Shown here in pieces: positions 1 through 8,880 of a stretch of DNA of 58,194 bases (positions are counted from its first letter, which is position 1; each line of letters opens with the position of its first letter). The notes under the pieces were generated by a model that saw only the letters and a program-made list of their open reading frames with translations, ran no database searches and had not been told where the DNA came from. A program made the translations under genes and the position numbers. This DNA is from Candidatus Thorarchaeota archaeon (GTDB taxonomy: Archaea; Asgardarchaeota; Thorarchaeia; Thorarchaeales; Thorarchaeaceae). Where the stretch lies: NCBI GenBank assembly GCA_019057475.1, contig DXJO01000026.1:1-58194 (forward strand), read 5' to 3'.

Positions 1-155
1 GTTTTCTGTCTCCGTCCAACTGGCGGCGACCGAATTACGTGGAGGCCCTAGCAATCAGCATTGAACATCCACACCACTCAATCCTGAGCATATGTTATAA
101 CCACCTACAAAATGTCCAAGATTGTGCAAATTGTTGGCAGCTGTTGCATGCCCTA
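1..155 (+). repeat. Left copy of a long inverted repeat
   Basis: Positions 1-155 match the reverse complement of 57927-58081. The outermost 31 bases are identical and the remaining ~124 differ at about 15 positions by hand alignment, giving about 90% overall. The block contains an AT-rich TATA-like element (about 93-102) and an ATG at 113 whose first ~14 codons are conserved as protein (MSxIVQ..GSCC) between the copies, with mostly silent or conservative changes. This copy lacks one base in the middle relative to the right copy. The window starts inside the repeat, so its outer limit is unknown. Confidence 0.85.
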
Positions 156-178
156 TTTCATTTGCCGCTGTTTCGTGG

Positions 179-598
179 CTAGCCTATAGTCTTGCCCACG
201 AAGGTTACCGCAACCCGTCGACTTCTCGGTCCATCGCATTCGACGAATAGAATCCTCTGCCAAGTACCCAGAGTCAGTCTGCCAGATTTGACGGTCACGG
301 TTTCGGAGGGACCTAGCAACGACGTCATTATGTGCGAATGGGCGTTGTCGTCAACTCTGTCGTGTTGATATCCTGCATGTGGTGGGACAATCTTCGACAG
401 TTGCATTTCGATATCTTGCATCAGTCCGCTCTCAGCTTCATTGATAGTCAATCCTGCAGTCGTATGAATACTAAATACAGTCAGGATTCCATCCTCCGCA
501 TTATTCTCAACAACCCAGGACTGAACCATCTCCGTTATGTCAATGACTTCCACGGACCTGTTCGATTTGATTTCAACTTGACCATGCACTACATTCAT
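179..598 (-). CDS. yjbQ: YjbQ/UPF0047 family protein
   Basis: Small single-domain protein of 139 residues, the normal length of the YjbQ (UPF0047) family, whose members show weak thiamine-phosphate synthase activity and have no firmly established main role. Family signatures are visible in order: SIHTTAGLTINE, a central HDRVDDNAHSH block rich in His and Asp, LLGPSETVTV and a GTWQRI/FVECDGPR ending. The reading frame is open further upstream, but the extra N-terminus does not resemble the family and would run into ahcY, so I start at ATG 598. It lies 98 bases after ahcY on the same strand and could be co-transcribed. The family is recognised securely; the physiological role is open. Confidence 0.85.
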   Translation of the reverse strand: MNVVHGQVEIKSNRSVEVIDITEMVQSWVVENNAEDGILTVFSIHTTAGLTINEAESGLMQDIEMQLSKIVPPHAGYQHDRVDDNAHSHIMTSLLGPSETVTVKSGRLTLGTWQRILFVECDGPRSRRVAVTFVGKTIG

Positions 599-696
599 CG
601 TTATTTGGCTCCAAATGGACTCACACTGCGCCTTTCTTCGTAGCGTAGCTAGAGATACACCTTTCTGATTTACGAAGGGCTCCCCAAGATGCGCGC

Positions 697-1962
697 CTAG
701 GTTCCCTCGGCATAAGACTTCGCGTACGCTGCTTGTTCCTTGGTCCATCTGTCAATACTGATGCCCATTGTCTTGAGCTTGTAGGCAGCAATCTGCTTGT
801 CCATCTCAACAGGGAACTCATAGACGGCTGGCTTGAGATTCTTGCCATGTTTGGCCATCCAAATCATTGCGTACAATTGAGCTGAGAAACTCATGTCCAT
901 TACTGATGAACTATGTCCCTCAGCCGCCGTCAGGTTGACTAGACGCCCCTCACCGAGCAAGTAGATTACACGACCGTCTTTCATCGTGTATTCATCCAGC
1001 GCATGACGAACTCGCCTTTTCCCAGTGCTCAATGCAACCAGGTCTGGCTCATTGATCTCGACATTGTAGTGACCCGAATTGCCCAAGATTGCACCGTCTT
1101 TCATGACCTTCATATGAGCGCCGGTGATCACATCCTTCATGCCTGTTACAGTAAGGAACAAGTCGCCCTCTTTCGCCGCGTCCGTCATCGGCATCACCCG
1201 ATATCCGTCCATCCGTGCCTGGAGTGCTTTCACTGGGTCTACCTCAGTCACAATCACGTCCGCGCCAAGCCCTTTCGCCCTCATTGCAAGACCTCGACCA
1301 CAGTAACCGTACCCTGCAATAACGACAGTCTTGCCAGCAATCAATATCGCTGAGGCTCGAAGGACTCCATCGAAGGAGCTCTGACCAGTCCCGTAGACGT
1401 TGTCGAACATGTGCTTGGTTTCTGCATCGTTGACTGCCATGATGGGGTACTTCAACGCGCCATCATCAGCCATCGCACGGACTCGAATCACTCCGGTTGT
1501 CGTTTCCTCGGAACCGCCGTAGAGCTTTGGTATCAATTCTTGGTGTTTGTTATGTATAGTGAAGATCAGGTCGGCTCCGTCGTCTAATGTCAGTGTAGGT
1601 TCCATCTTGAGTGTCTGGTCGATGCACCAGTAGTACTCCTCAGTATTCAGGCCGTACCACGCATAGACTGGGACGTCATTTGCAGCCAGTGCAGCTGCAA
1701 CCTTATCGTTAGTTGAGAGTGGATTGCACCCAGACCATGCGACCTCAGCGCCCGCTGCCTGCAGGGTCTCAACGAGGACTGCCGTTTCCTTTGTCACGTG
1801 TAGACAGCCTGCAATCCTCATTCCCTTGAGTGGCTTTTCCTTAGCATACTTTTCTCTGAGATGCATGAGCACAGGCATGTGCTTCTCTGCATACTCGATC
1901 AACATCCTGCCTTCCTTGGCAAGTCCAATGTCTTTGACTTTGTAATTAGCCATTGTCATCAC
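697..1962 (-). CDS. ahcY: S-adenosylhomocysteine hydrolase
   Basis: Cytosolic NAD-dependent enzyme that splits S-adenosylhomocysteine into adenosine and homocysteine, clearing the inhibitory product of methyltransfer reactions. The 421 residues match the short archaeal and thermophilic form. Visible motifs are the N-terminal GCLHVTKETAVL block, the substrate region with NDAETKHMFDN and YGTGQSSFDG, the Rossmann glycine loop GYGYCGRG, and the C-terminal LLGEGRLVNL and GHSSSVMDMSF segments. A TATA-like element on the minus strand (about 1983-1992) places transcription start almost at the first ATG (1962), so the message may be leaderless; ATG 1953 (MANYK) is an alternative start. It faces a tandem Lrp-type regulator across a 80-base gap. 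Confidence 0.96.
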   Translation of the reverse strand: MMTMANYKVKDIGLAKEGRMLIEYAEKHMPVLMHLREKYAKEKPLKGMRIAGCLHVTKETAVLVETLQAAGAEVAWSGCNPLSTNDKVAAALAANDVPVYAWYGLNTEEYYWCIDQTLKMEPTLTLDDGADLIFTIHNKHQELIPKLYGGSEETTTGVIRVRAMADDGALKYPIMAVNDAETKHMFDNVYGTGQSSFDGVLRASAILIAGKTVVIAGYGYCGRGLAMRAKGLGADVIVTEVDPVKALQARMDGYRVMPMTDAAKEGDLFLTVTGMKDVITGAHMKVMKDGAILGNSGHYNVEINEPDLVALSTGKRRVRHALDEYTMKDGRVIYLLGEGRLVNLTAAEGHSSSVMDMSFSAQLYAMIWMAKHGKNLKPAVYEFPVEMDKQIAAYKLKTMGISIDRWTKEQAAYAKSYAEGT

Positions 1963-1982
1963 ACGGGCGCGGTGCTTAGCAT

Positions 1983-2010
1983 ACCTTATATGAATCCTAC
2001 ATCATATTCT
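1983..2010. promoter_or_regulatory. Divergent TATA elements between ahcY and lrp-like gene
   Basis: The short divergent gap holds two AT-rich elements. On the minus strand CATATAAGG (about 1983-1992) lies 25 bases before the ahcY ATG. On the plus strand CATATTCT (about 2003-2010) lies about 33 bases before ATG 2043. Both promoters overlap closely enough that one bound regulator could affect both. Identification is by eye. Confidence 0.45.
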
Positions 2011-2042
2011 AGAATCAAATGCACCATATCACGGTGTTAGTC

Positions 2043-2975
2043 ATGCAATCCATTACAGAGAGCGAAAAGGAACTTCTGAGGCTCCTCCTACAGGATTCCA
2101 GATCCAGTTTGGGAAGCTTGGCAGAGAATCTCGGGAAGGGACGCAATTGGGTTACTCGTGCCATCAAACGTCTTGTGCGCAGGAAGGTTCTGCAGGCCTA
2201 CGTGACGGTTTTCGACCCAGCTCAAGTCTACGCTGATCGGAGCACAATGTTGCTTATCAAGACCAATCCACGAGAACTTGATGTGAGCCGGGGACTCCTT
2301 GAGATGCCTGAGCTTGAGTCGCTTGACGGAATCTCGGGTGAGCACTCACTGCTGGGCCTTTTCCGTCTGCGAGGGGCCGGCGGGTTCGAAGCCTTTCTGG
2401 ATGAAGTGGACAGGGTGGTGGCCAAGTCAGGAGCCGAGAAGTACCAGCTCGTCCAGGTTCTGACCACATACAAAACTCATGGGTTCAATCTTGAAAATCA
2501 GAAGGTTCGCCCACCGCCAGTGTCGTCCAAAGATTGGGAGCTGATGAAGGCTGTCTACAGACACGCACCATCCGAAGAGCGTCCCTTTCCTCTCTCTCAA
2601 AGCGAGGTTGGCAAGAAAATGAAGCCGTCATTGAGCCAGCCTGCAGTATCCAAGGCAATGAAACGGCTCGAAACCCGTGGAGCAATTGCCGGTTACTCTG
2701 TGGATATTGGATTCAGACACCTTGGATTGCCCATCAAGTTCTTCCTACAAATCAAGTCGAAACCGGGAACGATAGCACAGACTGCGCACGAGATAAGCAA
2801 GATGAATGCAGTATGGGATCTGCACCGAACAAGCGAAGACCTAAGCCTCTTTGCTACTATTCGAACTAGGAGTGTAGATGGCTACAATCGGTTCCTTAGA
2901 GATCTGTACGAGAACGTAGACATCATTGACACTCAGTCACAGATTTCGCTTGAAGAGTGGTTCGTACCTGCATAG
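2043..2975 (+). CDS. Tandem Lrp/AsnC-type transcriptional regulator
   Basis: DNA-binding regulator of about 310 residues, twice the usual Lrp/AsnC size. The N-terminal half begins with a winged helix-turn-helix (LLRLLLQDSRSSLGSLAENL then NWVTRAIKRLVRRKVL), followed by a RAM-like ligand/oligomer domain (DGISGEHSLLGLFRL). From about residue 165 a second helix-turn-helix appears (SQSEVGKKM, PAVSKAMKRLETRGAIAGYS) with a second RAM-like domain. I start at ATG 2043 because the predicted transcription start lies near 2032; an ATG at 2019 would add eight residues but falls before it. It is divergent from ahcY, so control of the methyl cycle is a reasonable guess. The ligand cannot be read from sequence. 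Confidence 0.82.
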   Translation: MQSITESEKELLRLLLQDSRSSLGSLAENLGKGRNWVTRAIKRLVRRKVLQAYVTVFDPAQVYADRSTMLLIKTNPRELDVSRGLLEMPELESLDGISGEHSLLGLFRLRGAGGFEAFLDEVDRVVAKSGAEKYQLVQVLTTYKTHGFNLENQKVRPPPVSSKDWELMKAVYRHAPSEERPFPLSQSEVGKKMKPSLSQPAVSKAMKRLETRGAIAGYSVDIGFRHLGLPIKFFLQIKSKPGTIAQTAHEISKMNAVWDLHRTSEDLSLFATIRTRSVDGYNRFLRDLYENVDIIDTQSQISLEEWFVPA

Positions 2976-3003
2976 GCATTGTTTCAGCCGAAACACCTCC
3001 GCA

Positions 3004-3585
3004 CTAACCTGACGAAGGTGGGCGTTCGCCAAGCCAGATTCGCTCCCAGAGGTTTTCACCCCTGTTTCTGATGAGAATGATCAACCAGAGAACAATCATG
3101 ATCACATTGAGGAACACATTTGCTCTTAGAAACCCCAGCTGAATATCCCCCTCAAAAGCAAACAGAAGCACGAGTGGTCCCACGATGTGGAGAGGATCGA
3201 CCCATGGCCAGAATACAGGGTTGTACCAATGCATAGGAATGTCAACCAGGACATGGAAGAGTGCTCCTAACATGCATGAAAGCACAAGCAATGGAGTGAT
3301 TCTGCAGGCATTATTCAATTGTTCGCGATCAACTCCAAACAGACCTGAGATGATTGGCGGATACAGGAACCTGGTCACGAGTACAGCAAGGAGTGTTCCA
3401 AGAGTGAGGACTCCCACTAGGCTGTGTAGAACAAGGTGATCAAGCAGATTCGGAAAAAAGAAGAATAGGATTAGAACCTCTACATCCGGGATGACTGAAC
3501 CCACAATGAGTCCGGGGAATGACAATCGCCGGTCAGCCTTTGATAGACCGTAACCCACAGGGTAGTGCATTGGCGTGAAGGGCAT
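3004..3585 (-). CDS. DUF4184-like integral membrane protein
   Basis: Polytopic membrane protein of 193 residues with about five hydrophobic helices. The N-terminus (MPFTPMHYPVGYGL) followed by a first helix ending in GSVIPDVEVL resembles the DUF4184 family, which carries conserved His and Asp residues near the first helices. Further His residues occur in the third helix region (GALFHVLVDIPMHW). No enzymatic role is established for this family. The gene is monocistronic, convergent with the Lrp-type regulator on one side and divergent from the carbonic anhydrase gene on the other. Family call moderately sure, function unknown. Confidence 0.65.
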   Translation of the reverse strand: MPFTPMHYPVGYGLSKADRRLSFPGLIVGSVIPDVEVLILFFFFPNLLDHLVLHSLVGVLTLGTLLAVLVTRFLYPPIISGLFGVDREQLNNACRITPLLVLSCMLGALFHVLVDIPMHWYNPVFWPWVDPLHIVGPLVLLFAFEGDIQLGFLRANVFLNVIMIVLWLIILIRNRGENLWERIWLGERPPSSG

Positions 3586-3713
3586 GATTGGTCAACTCAC
3601 GGCTCTTGCCTCAATGGGATTGGTTTGACCCTTTTCAATACTCTTAAAGACCATAAATTGAATTGACACTTTCAAGGTGGAATAGATTGGGTCTATACGA
3701 GTTCGATAGCAAA

Positions 3714-4205
3714 ATGCCAAAGGTGCACGCAAAGGCCTACGTTTCTCCAAGAGCATCGTTGATTGGGGATGTTGAGGTCGGAGAAGACTCCAGCATTTGG
3801 GAATTTGCAGTCCTTCGTGCTGATATGAACTACATCCGCGTGGGCAAAGGCACGTCCATTCAAGACAACGCGACCGTTCATACAACCTTCACTAACCCCG
3901 CAATAATTGGCGACTACGTCACCGCGGGACACAACTGTGTGATTCATGCCTGCGAGATTGGAAACCGTGTTGTAGTTGGTATCGGTGCGATAGTCCTTAC
4001 TGGGGCGAAGGTAGGCGATGACTGTGTCATTGGTGCCGGATCGGTCGTCACTGAAAACGCGGTAATCCCTCCCAACTCACTAGTTCTAGGTATTCCTGGA
4101 AAGGTCAAGAAGGACGTTCCCGAAGGGTTGAAGGACGCCTTCATGGTTGGTGCGGAGCTCTACATCGAGCTTGGCAGGAAACACAAAGAGGCATTATCAG
4201 ACTAA
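3714..4205 (+). CDS. Gamma-class carbonic anhydrase-like hexapeptide-repeat protein
   Basis: Left-handed beta-helix protein of 163 residues in the gamma carbonic anhydrase/YrdA/PaaY group. Hexapeptide repeats run from about residue 10 to 130. The three metal-binding His positions are present: one in NATVHTTF and two in TAGHNCVIHAC. Hydration of CO2 is the family reaction, but many homologues have weak or untested activity. The start at ATG 3714 gives the typical MPKVHAKAYVSPRASL opening; an earlier TTG in frame adds unrelated residues. A decayed copy of the last third of this gene lies at about 6590-6765, on the far side of the next gene. Confidence 0.88.
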   Translation: MPKVHAKAYVSPRASLIGDVEVGEDSSIWEFAVLRADMNYIRVGKGTSIQDNATVHTTFTNPAIIGDYVTAGHNCVIHACEIGNRVVVGIGAIVLTGAKVGDDCVIGAGSVVTENAVIPPNSLVLGIPGKVKKDVPEGLKDAFMVGAELYIELGRKHKEALSD

Positions 4206-4300
4206 GATCAACAGGTTTCCTGCAAACCCCCAAAAGATTCGAAAAAATCTCCCGCTAATGACAATCTATTTCTGTCGAAAGACCGTATATTCTAGGGGAA

Positions 4301-6571
4301 TTGCACTTGACAAGCGCTCAGAAGTGCAGGGCCCGGGCGGTCCTGCTTCTTGTACTCTTATTCACTTTGTTTCTCAGTTCACCATCCGCTGCAGAAGCAG
4401 TCGGTACAGGACACGGTGGCTTGTCTTCACCTGATGCTATCCTCAACAGCAATTTCACCATTTGGGGTTTCAGTGGTCATGGAGGAGACCAAGATGTATT
4501 GAATATGCATATACTTGCTGAAGCAGGTATCAAAATTGTGCATACAGAAAGCTGGTGGAATGATACCGTGAACAACCCCCTTGACATCTACTACAACGAA
4601 ACCTTCAGGACCTATGCAAAAGGAGTACTGAACTTCAGCCTTGGGCTCACAGGAGAAACTGCAGTAATAGACACTGACGACCTCTGGGCTGTGACACTCG
4701 GGGATGAGGAACCTGCATGGATCCACTATGTTGACATATTCTCAAGTCTTTCACCAGAGATTGCGAAGTACAGCGACATCTACTATGCTGAAACGGGATA
4801 TCAGCTCAAGCCAATTTATGACACGAATCTGACGGAATGTGGGGTCTTTGTGGAGTGGTTGAATGAGAAGAGTGTCTGGGTCTATAACTACATGCACGAC
4901 TATGTGAAATCCTTGATGCCACACGTGCTAGTCTTCCAACCTGTGATGATGCATCCTGTTTGGGGTCTACCTTATGAACTGTGTGCCCCGTACGAGCTCA
5001 AGGCTGACGGATATGGAACGGGCTGCTACTATGCAGTTCAGGATCCGTGGCTACTCTACGATACAACCCGGAGATATAAGACATCAATGCCGGAGAGTGA
5101 GTTTCACATGACCATATGGGGCACGATATGGGACTTCGTCAACGAGGCTGGTGATGGCCTGTACTACAAGGAGGGAAGCTATGAGCAGATGAGGCGCGAA
5201 ACCTGGATATCCTACCTCTCAGGAGCTGATGTTCTAACTTGGTTCGACTGGGGTCCACAGGACAACAACAGCTATACCTGGCGTTGGGGGCACGAGCGTA
5301 CAGACATAATGGGTCGACGCAACTGGAAGTACGTTGACAACTTGGCGGGGCAGCTAGAGAAACTGCCTGTTCTGAAGTCTGAACCTGAGGTGCTTGTGAT
5401 TGGCACTGGCTATCAGACTGGTGCGCCCATGCAGAGCATCGCTGAAGTAGGCCTATTCACGGAATGCGACTTGGTCAACCAGAGGTGTTTCGCCAAGGCA
5501 GACATCGACCTCTCGAACTACTCGTTGGTCATGGTGACTGATGGGTGGTACTATGATGAAACAGTCAGGAAGCTCAACGCCTTCGTGGAGGAGGGCGGCA
5601 ATGTGATGTTTCTGGGAGGGATACGGAGTGGTGAGGGTCCAGAAGACGAAACTGAAGCTTTCCAGATTGAGCGGAACTCAACGGAGCCGTGGTGGTGGGT
5701 CGAAGGACATTTCAGAATCAACGTGACCAAACCAAACATCTTGGATTTGGAGCTCTACCAGGAAGCACCCCTTCACGCGACCCACACAATTCAGGCGGAG
5801 AATCTCTCAAGCGACTATCACCCAATCAGCGGCTTCTATCAAGTGGACGAAAACGGAACCCCCGTAGAAATTAATGACTATCCCCTACTTCTCTACCATA
5901 ACGAGTCAAGTCCTGACAGTGGTTGGGTGATGTATTTCGGAGCAGTGCACTCTTCTACTGACTTAGGAGCAACGTGGGAAACATACGACAGGGAGAAGCA
6001 GCCAGATCTGTGGTACTTGTACAGGGAGGTTGTCAAAGCCTTTGCCAAGTTCCTAGGCATCACCAACTCAATCTCGGCAAATGAAACAGAGGACATGCTC
6101 ATCACACAAGGAGTCATCGAAGACGGCACAATCATTGCGGGAATCCATAATTTTCGAAACGAGAGCCGTAACCTGACCTACAAGCTCGATCTGTCGCAGT
6201 TCGGCTTTCCTGCTGGAAACTACTGGGTACACTCACTGGACGAAAACAGGTTAGAAGGTCAGTATGAAACAAACGGACAGATCCTAAGCTTTGGAACGCA
6301 TGTTGTGGCAAATGGAACACGGCTGTTTCTAATCTCTGAGGACAGACCCGAACCCGATTACTCCATCCAGATATTCCCACATATCCCAAGTATCGCAGAC
6401 GTGACTCCAACCACTACGACAACCACACCCGCTACGTCGACGCAGACACCCGCAACTACAGCAGATGACATATTCGGTGTCTACATTATTGTAGGAGGCA
6501 CGGTCATTGGGCTCTCAGTCTTCACCATAGTCATTGTCATGAAGAAGAGAGCAAAGCAGCAACCTCCGTAG
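4301..6571 (+). CDS. Large secreted, C-terminally anchored glycosidase-like surface protein
   Basis: Protein of 756 residues with an N-terminal signal peptide (hydrophobic VLLLVLLFTLFLSS, about residues 14-28), a long extracellular part with many N-x-S/T sites, a Thr-rich linker near residues 700-720 (TTTTTTPATSTQT), one C-terminal helix and a KKRAK stop-transfer signal. It should sit outside the membrane, held by the last helix. The region before residue 370 is rich in aromatic and acidic residues with barrel-like spacing; it is followed by a Rossmann-like stretch (LVMVTDGWYYDETVRKL, FLGG), as in beta-galactosidase-type glycosidases with a trimerisation domain. No catalytic pair can be assigned, so the enzymatic reading is tentative. 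The start is TTG. The gene lies between gamma carbonic anhydrase and its own decayed 3' copy. Confidence 0.72.
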   Translation: MHLTSAQKCRARAVLLLVLLFTLFLSSPSAAEAVGTGHGGLSSPDAILNSNFTIWGFSGHGGDQDVLNMHILAEAGIKIVHTESWWNDTVNNPLDIYYNETFRTYAKGVLNFSLGLTGETAVIDTDDLWAVTLGDEEPAWIHYVDIFSSLSPEIAKYSDIYYAETGYQLKPIYDTNLTECGVFVEWLNEKSVWVYNYMHDYVKSLMPHVLVFQPVMMHPVWGLPYELCAPYELKADGYGTGCYYAVQDPWLLYDTTRRYKTSMPESEFHMTIWGTIWDFVNEAGDGLYYKEGSYEQMRRETWISYLSGADVLTWFDWGPQDNNSYTWRWGHERTDIMGRRNWKYVDNLAGQLEKLPVLKSEPEVLVIGTGYQTGAPMQSIAEVGLFTECDLVNQRCFAKADIDLSNYSLVMVTDGWYYDETVRKLNAFVEEGGNVMFLGGIRSGEGPEDETEAFQIERNSTEPWWWVEGHFRINVTKPNILDLELYQEAPLHATHTIQAENLSSDYHPISGFYQVDENGTPVEINDYPLLLYHNESSPDSGWVMYFGAVHSSTDLGATWETYDREKQPDLWYLYREVVKAFAKFLGITNSISANETEDMLITQGVIEDGTIIAGIHNFRNESRNLTYKLDLSQFGFPAGNYWVHSLDENRLEGQYETNGQILSFGTHVVANGTRLFLISEDRPEPDYSIQIFPHIPSIADVTPTTTTTTPATSTQTPATTADDIFGVYIIVGGTVIGLSVFTIVIVMKKRAKQQPP

Positions 6572-6589
6572 AACGTATTGCACTATTGG

Positions 6590-6765
6590 GCTATTGGTCG
6601 AGCGGGTGTGGCTGGGAACTCGGCAATTTCACCCAAGTTTCCGGTGTTAGGTGTTCTGGCAAGGTCAAGAAGAAGATCCCTGAAGGGCTGAAGGAGGCTT
6701 TCATGGCTGGTGCGGAGCTGTATGTGGAGCTAGGTAGGAAGCACGCTGAAACTGGTTCAAAGTAG
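6590..6765 (+). pseudogene. Decayed 3' fragment of the gamma carbonic anhydrase gene
   Basis: This stretch aligns with the last ~175 bases of the intact gene at 3714-4205. The final 35 codons read KVKKKIPEGLKEAFMAGAEL and on to a TAG at 6763-6765, against KVKKDVPEGLKDAFMVGAEL in the intact gene. Upstream similarity continues through the ..VLGV.GK.. region, but one base is missing (GTT-CT-GGC against ATT-CCT-GGA), which breaks the frame. No start codon or 5' half is present. It is a direct repeat of the intact gene end, separated from it by the surface-protein gene. Confidence 0.88.
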
Positions 6766-6806
6766 CCGCCCTACATCGATTCATTCCTGATTCCACTCGT
6801 ATTCTA

Positions 6807-8813
6807 TCAAGCAGCATCTCTCAAACTGCGCTTTCTGAGCACATAGAACGCTAGAATCCATACTACGCCTGTAACAGCAAATGCTGCGACAAACTCCATC
6901 GGGATGGATCCCCAGAATTCGGTCAGGGAAGGTGTCCCGACAAAACGAATACTCTGAGTGCTCAACGAATCGACATCATATGAAATCAGGTCAACGAGTA
7001 TGTAGCCATCATAAAGCAGGCTCACTTCGGCTGGCTGCGTAGATACAGACAGGACGAAAGTGGTTGTGCTGTTTATCCACACAATCTCATCCAGTAGGAT
7101 TTCATTGTAGTAGCCGTAGACTCTGACTGGCACTCGCTGGGAATATGAGTATAGATTCAAGTCTTCATTCAGGTCTTCTATCGTTACGGTCAACGTATCA
7201 TCGGTCCAGTTGTAGACCACGCCAGCAAACGAATAATCAGGGAGGAACGGATTGTCGAACCAGGGTAGGAAGAACCAATCCATGTCTTGTCCACATACGA
7301 ACTCGAATGCTTCCTGCAGATCTGGCAGTGTGGCTATCTCGAAATAGTTCTGCTTGAAGAAGTGGCTCAAGCTCTCCACGAATTTCTCATGACCTATCTC
7401 CACCCTGAGCTTCTCAAGTATCAGTGGAGCTTTCGTGTAGTCAATGTATCCCACCAGTTCGGGCCTCTCATAGTTGGACTGGTTTATCACACTCCCAACA
7501 CCGAATTCCTCGTGGTGAGTTCGTACGGTGTCAAGATAGCGATAGTACTGCAAATACTCCCAATCGGAGTAGTAGACTTCACCGTAGTAATTGTGCGACC
7601 AGCAGGTCAGACCCTCGTCAAGGAAACCCCAGTCAATAGAGTCATCTCCGACCAGTTGAGACCACCACTGATGGGCGACCTCATGCACAACAACCAGCTC
7701 CAAAAACTCTGGATAAAGGCTTCCTGCTCTCACGCTCTCAAGCGCCCCACGAGTCATGTACACTTGACAGGGGTATTCCATGCCGCCATAGAATGCATGC
7801 TGCTCCACAATGTTAAGGGTCGAGTACGGATACACCCCATAAGTTTCGTTCAATAAAGTGAGTGTCAGAATGGCCCACTCCAGTACATCATCCTCCCATT
7901 CAGGTTGAGAGTCTGGGAGATAGAAACTACTCACGGTCACACCGTTCACGTTTCCAGACTCCACCTGATAGTGTCTGGATGCTGAGAAAGTGACCTCTCG
8001 CACTGGCAAAATCGGGTCGAAGTGATAGGTCGTGCTCTCTCCGTCAGAATCGCTCCCTATCAGCTCCCCCGTGGCAGCCACGGTCATACCATCTGGGGTG
8101 TTCACGCAGAAATCATAGAACGCCATGTCAATGTAGAATGGATCACCAAAACCCACGTAGGGGTCGGTATTCCAGCCATCGAACTTGTCGTACACACAGG
8201 GAATTGGGTAGCTACTAGAAAAGGTGTAGATCCGTGACTGGCTGCCATCTTCTCCGTGCACGTTCGCCCTGTCAAGGCCGTCAGGGAGGGTTGTGATGAA
8301 CTCAATGTGAAATTCCGTCCTCTCACCAGGCTGTAGAGCTTCAGTCAGGTTCACCCACATCAACTGCTGCTCCCACAGGACACCATAGGGAAGTTCCTGG
8401 GCCGGATTTCCCATTGTAGTTACATTCAAGATTGTGATGTTCCCCTGTCTACTATCATACAACATCCCAGACGGATAGAGATGAAACGGTATTCGAGAAA
8501 ATGGGACCGGATCATCATTGTAGAAATCGACCGTTAGATTGCCTTCAACAATCGACTCAACCTCGTTCAGTTTCACGGACAGGTTGAGATGTGAGAATTC
8601 AGTACCCGTGAAGTTGCCCACAGAGAACTCATCGTAGTCCGCAATGATAATTGAATCGATGACTGGAGGGGTTCCAGACGACTGATACGTATCTTGTGAT
8701 TCCAATAGGCCTTCATCCCCGTTTATCGGGACAAGACTGACAGAAACTAGCAGAACAAAGATTAGGAGCCGTGGCACACCTCTCATCGTCATCACTCTCA
8801 TCAATGGTAACAA
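6807..8813 (-). CDS. Membrane-anchored M1-family metallopeptidase
   Basis: Zinc aminopeptidase-like protein of up to 668 residues. The zinc site is intact: HEVAH at about 377-381 with the third ligand Glu at about 400 (FLDEGL), the exact M1 spacing. GGMEYP at about 343-348 takes the place of the substrate-binding GAMEN loop. A signal peptide (LLIFVLLVSVSLVP) and a C-terminal helix (about 640-660) followed by RKRS place the catalytic part outside the cell, bound to the membrane. Several ATG codons lie within the first ten codons; 8813 is the most upstream, 8792 or 8786 are equally possible. A role in degrading external peptides is inferred. It is convergent with the carbonic anhydrase remnant. 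Confidence 0.9.
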   Translation of the reverse strand: MLPLMRVMTMRGVPRLLIFVLLVSVSLVPINGDEGLLESQDTYQSSGTPPVIDSIIIADYDEFSVGNFTGTEFSHLNLSVKLNEVESIVEGNLTVDFYNDDPVPFSRIPFHLYPSGMLYDSRQGNITILNVTTMGNPAQELPYGVLWEQQLMWVNLTEALQPGERTEFHIEFITTLPDGLDRANVHGEDGSQSRIYTFSSSYPIPCVYDKFDGWNTDPYVGFGDPFYIDMAFYDFCVNTPDGMTVAATGELIGSDSDGESTTYHFDPILPVREVTFSASRHYQVESGNVNGVTVSSFYLPDSQPEWEDDVLEWAILTLTLLNETYGVYPYSTLNIVEQHAFYGGMEYPCQVYMTRGALESVRAGSLYPEFLELVVVHEVAHQWWSQLVGDDSIDWGFLDEGLTCWSHNYYGEVYYSDWEYLQYYRYLDTVRTHHEEFGVGSVINQSNYERPELVGYIDYTKAPLILEKLRVEIGHEKFVESLSHFFKQNYFEIATLPDLQEAFEFVCGQDMDWFFLPWFDNPFLPDYSFAGVVYNWTDDTLTVTIEDLNEDLNLYSYSQRVPVRVYGYYNEILLDEIVWINSTTTFVLSVSTQPAEVSLLYDGYILVDLISYDVDSLSTQSIRFVGTPSLTEFWGSIPMEFVAAFAVTGVVWILAFYVLRKRSLRDAA

Positions 8814-8880
8814 AATTCCTGAATAAGGATGCCTTTCAGCGCAGATATTCCCAACCTACGAATTAGCCGGGTGAATTGCA

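Noticed and set aside
1-31. 31-base perfectly conserved block considered as a CRISPR repeat
   Set aside because: Only two copies exist, in inverted orientation 58 kb apart, with no regular spacing or spacers nearby. The similarity continues beyond 31 bases.
332-643. Plus-strand frame of 103 codons opposite yjbQ
   Set aside because: It lies over the conserved YjbQ gene on the other strand and has no recognisable sequence of its own.
2375-2395. GGGTTCGAAGCC resembling a tRNA T-loop
   Set aside because: It lies inside the regulator gene, in frame, and no acceptor or anticodon stem could be built around it.
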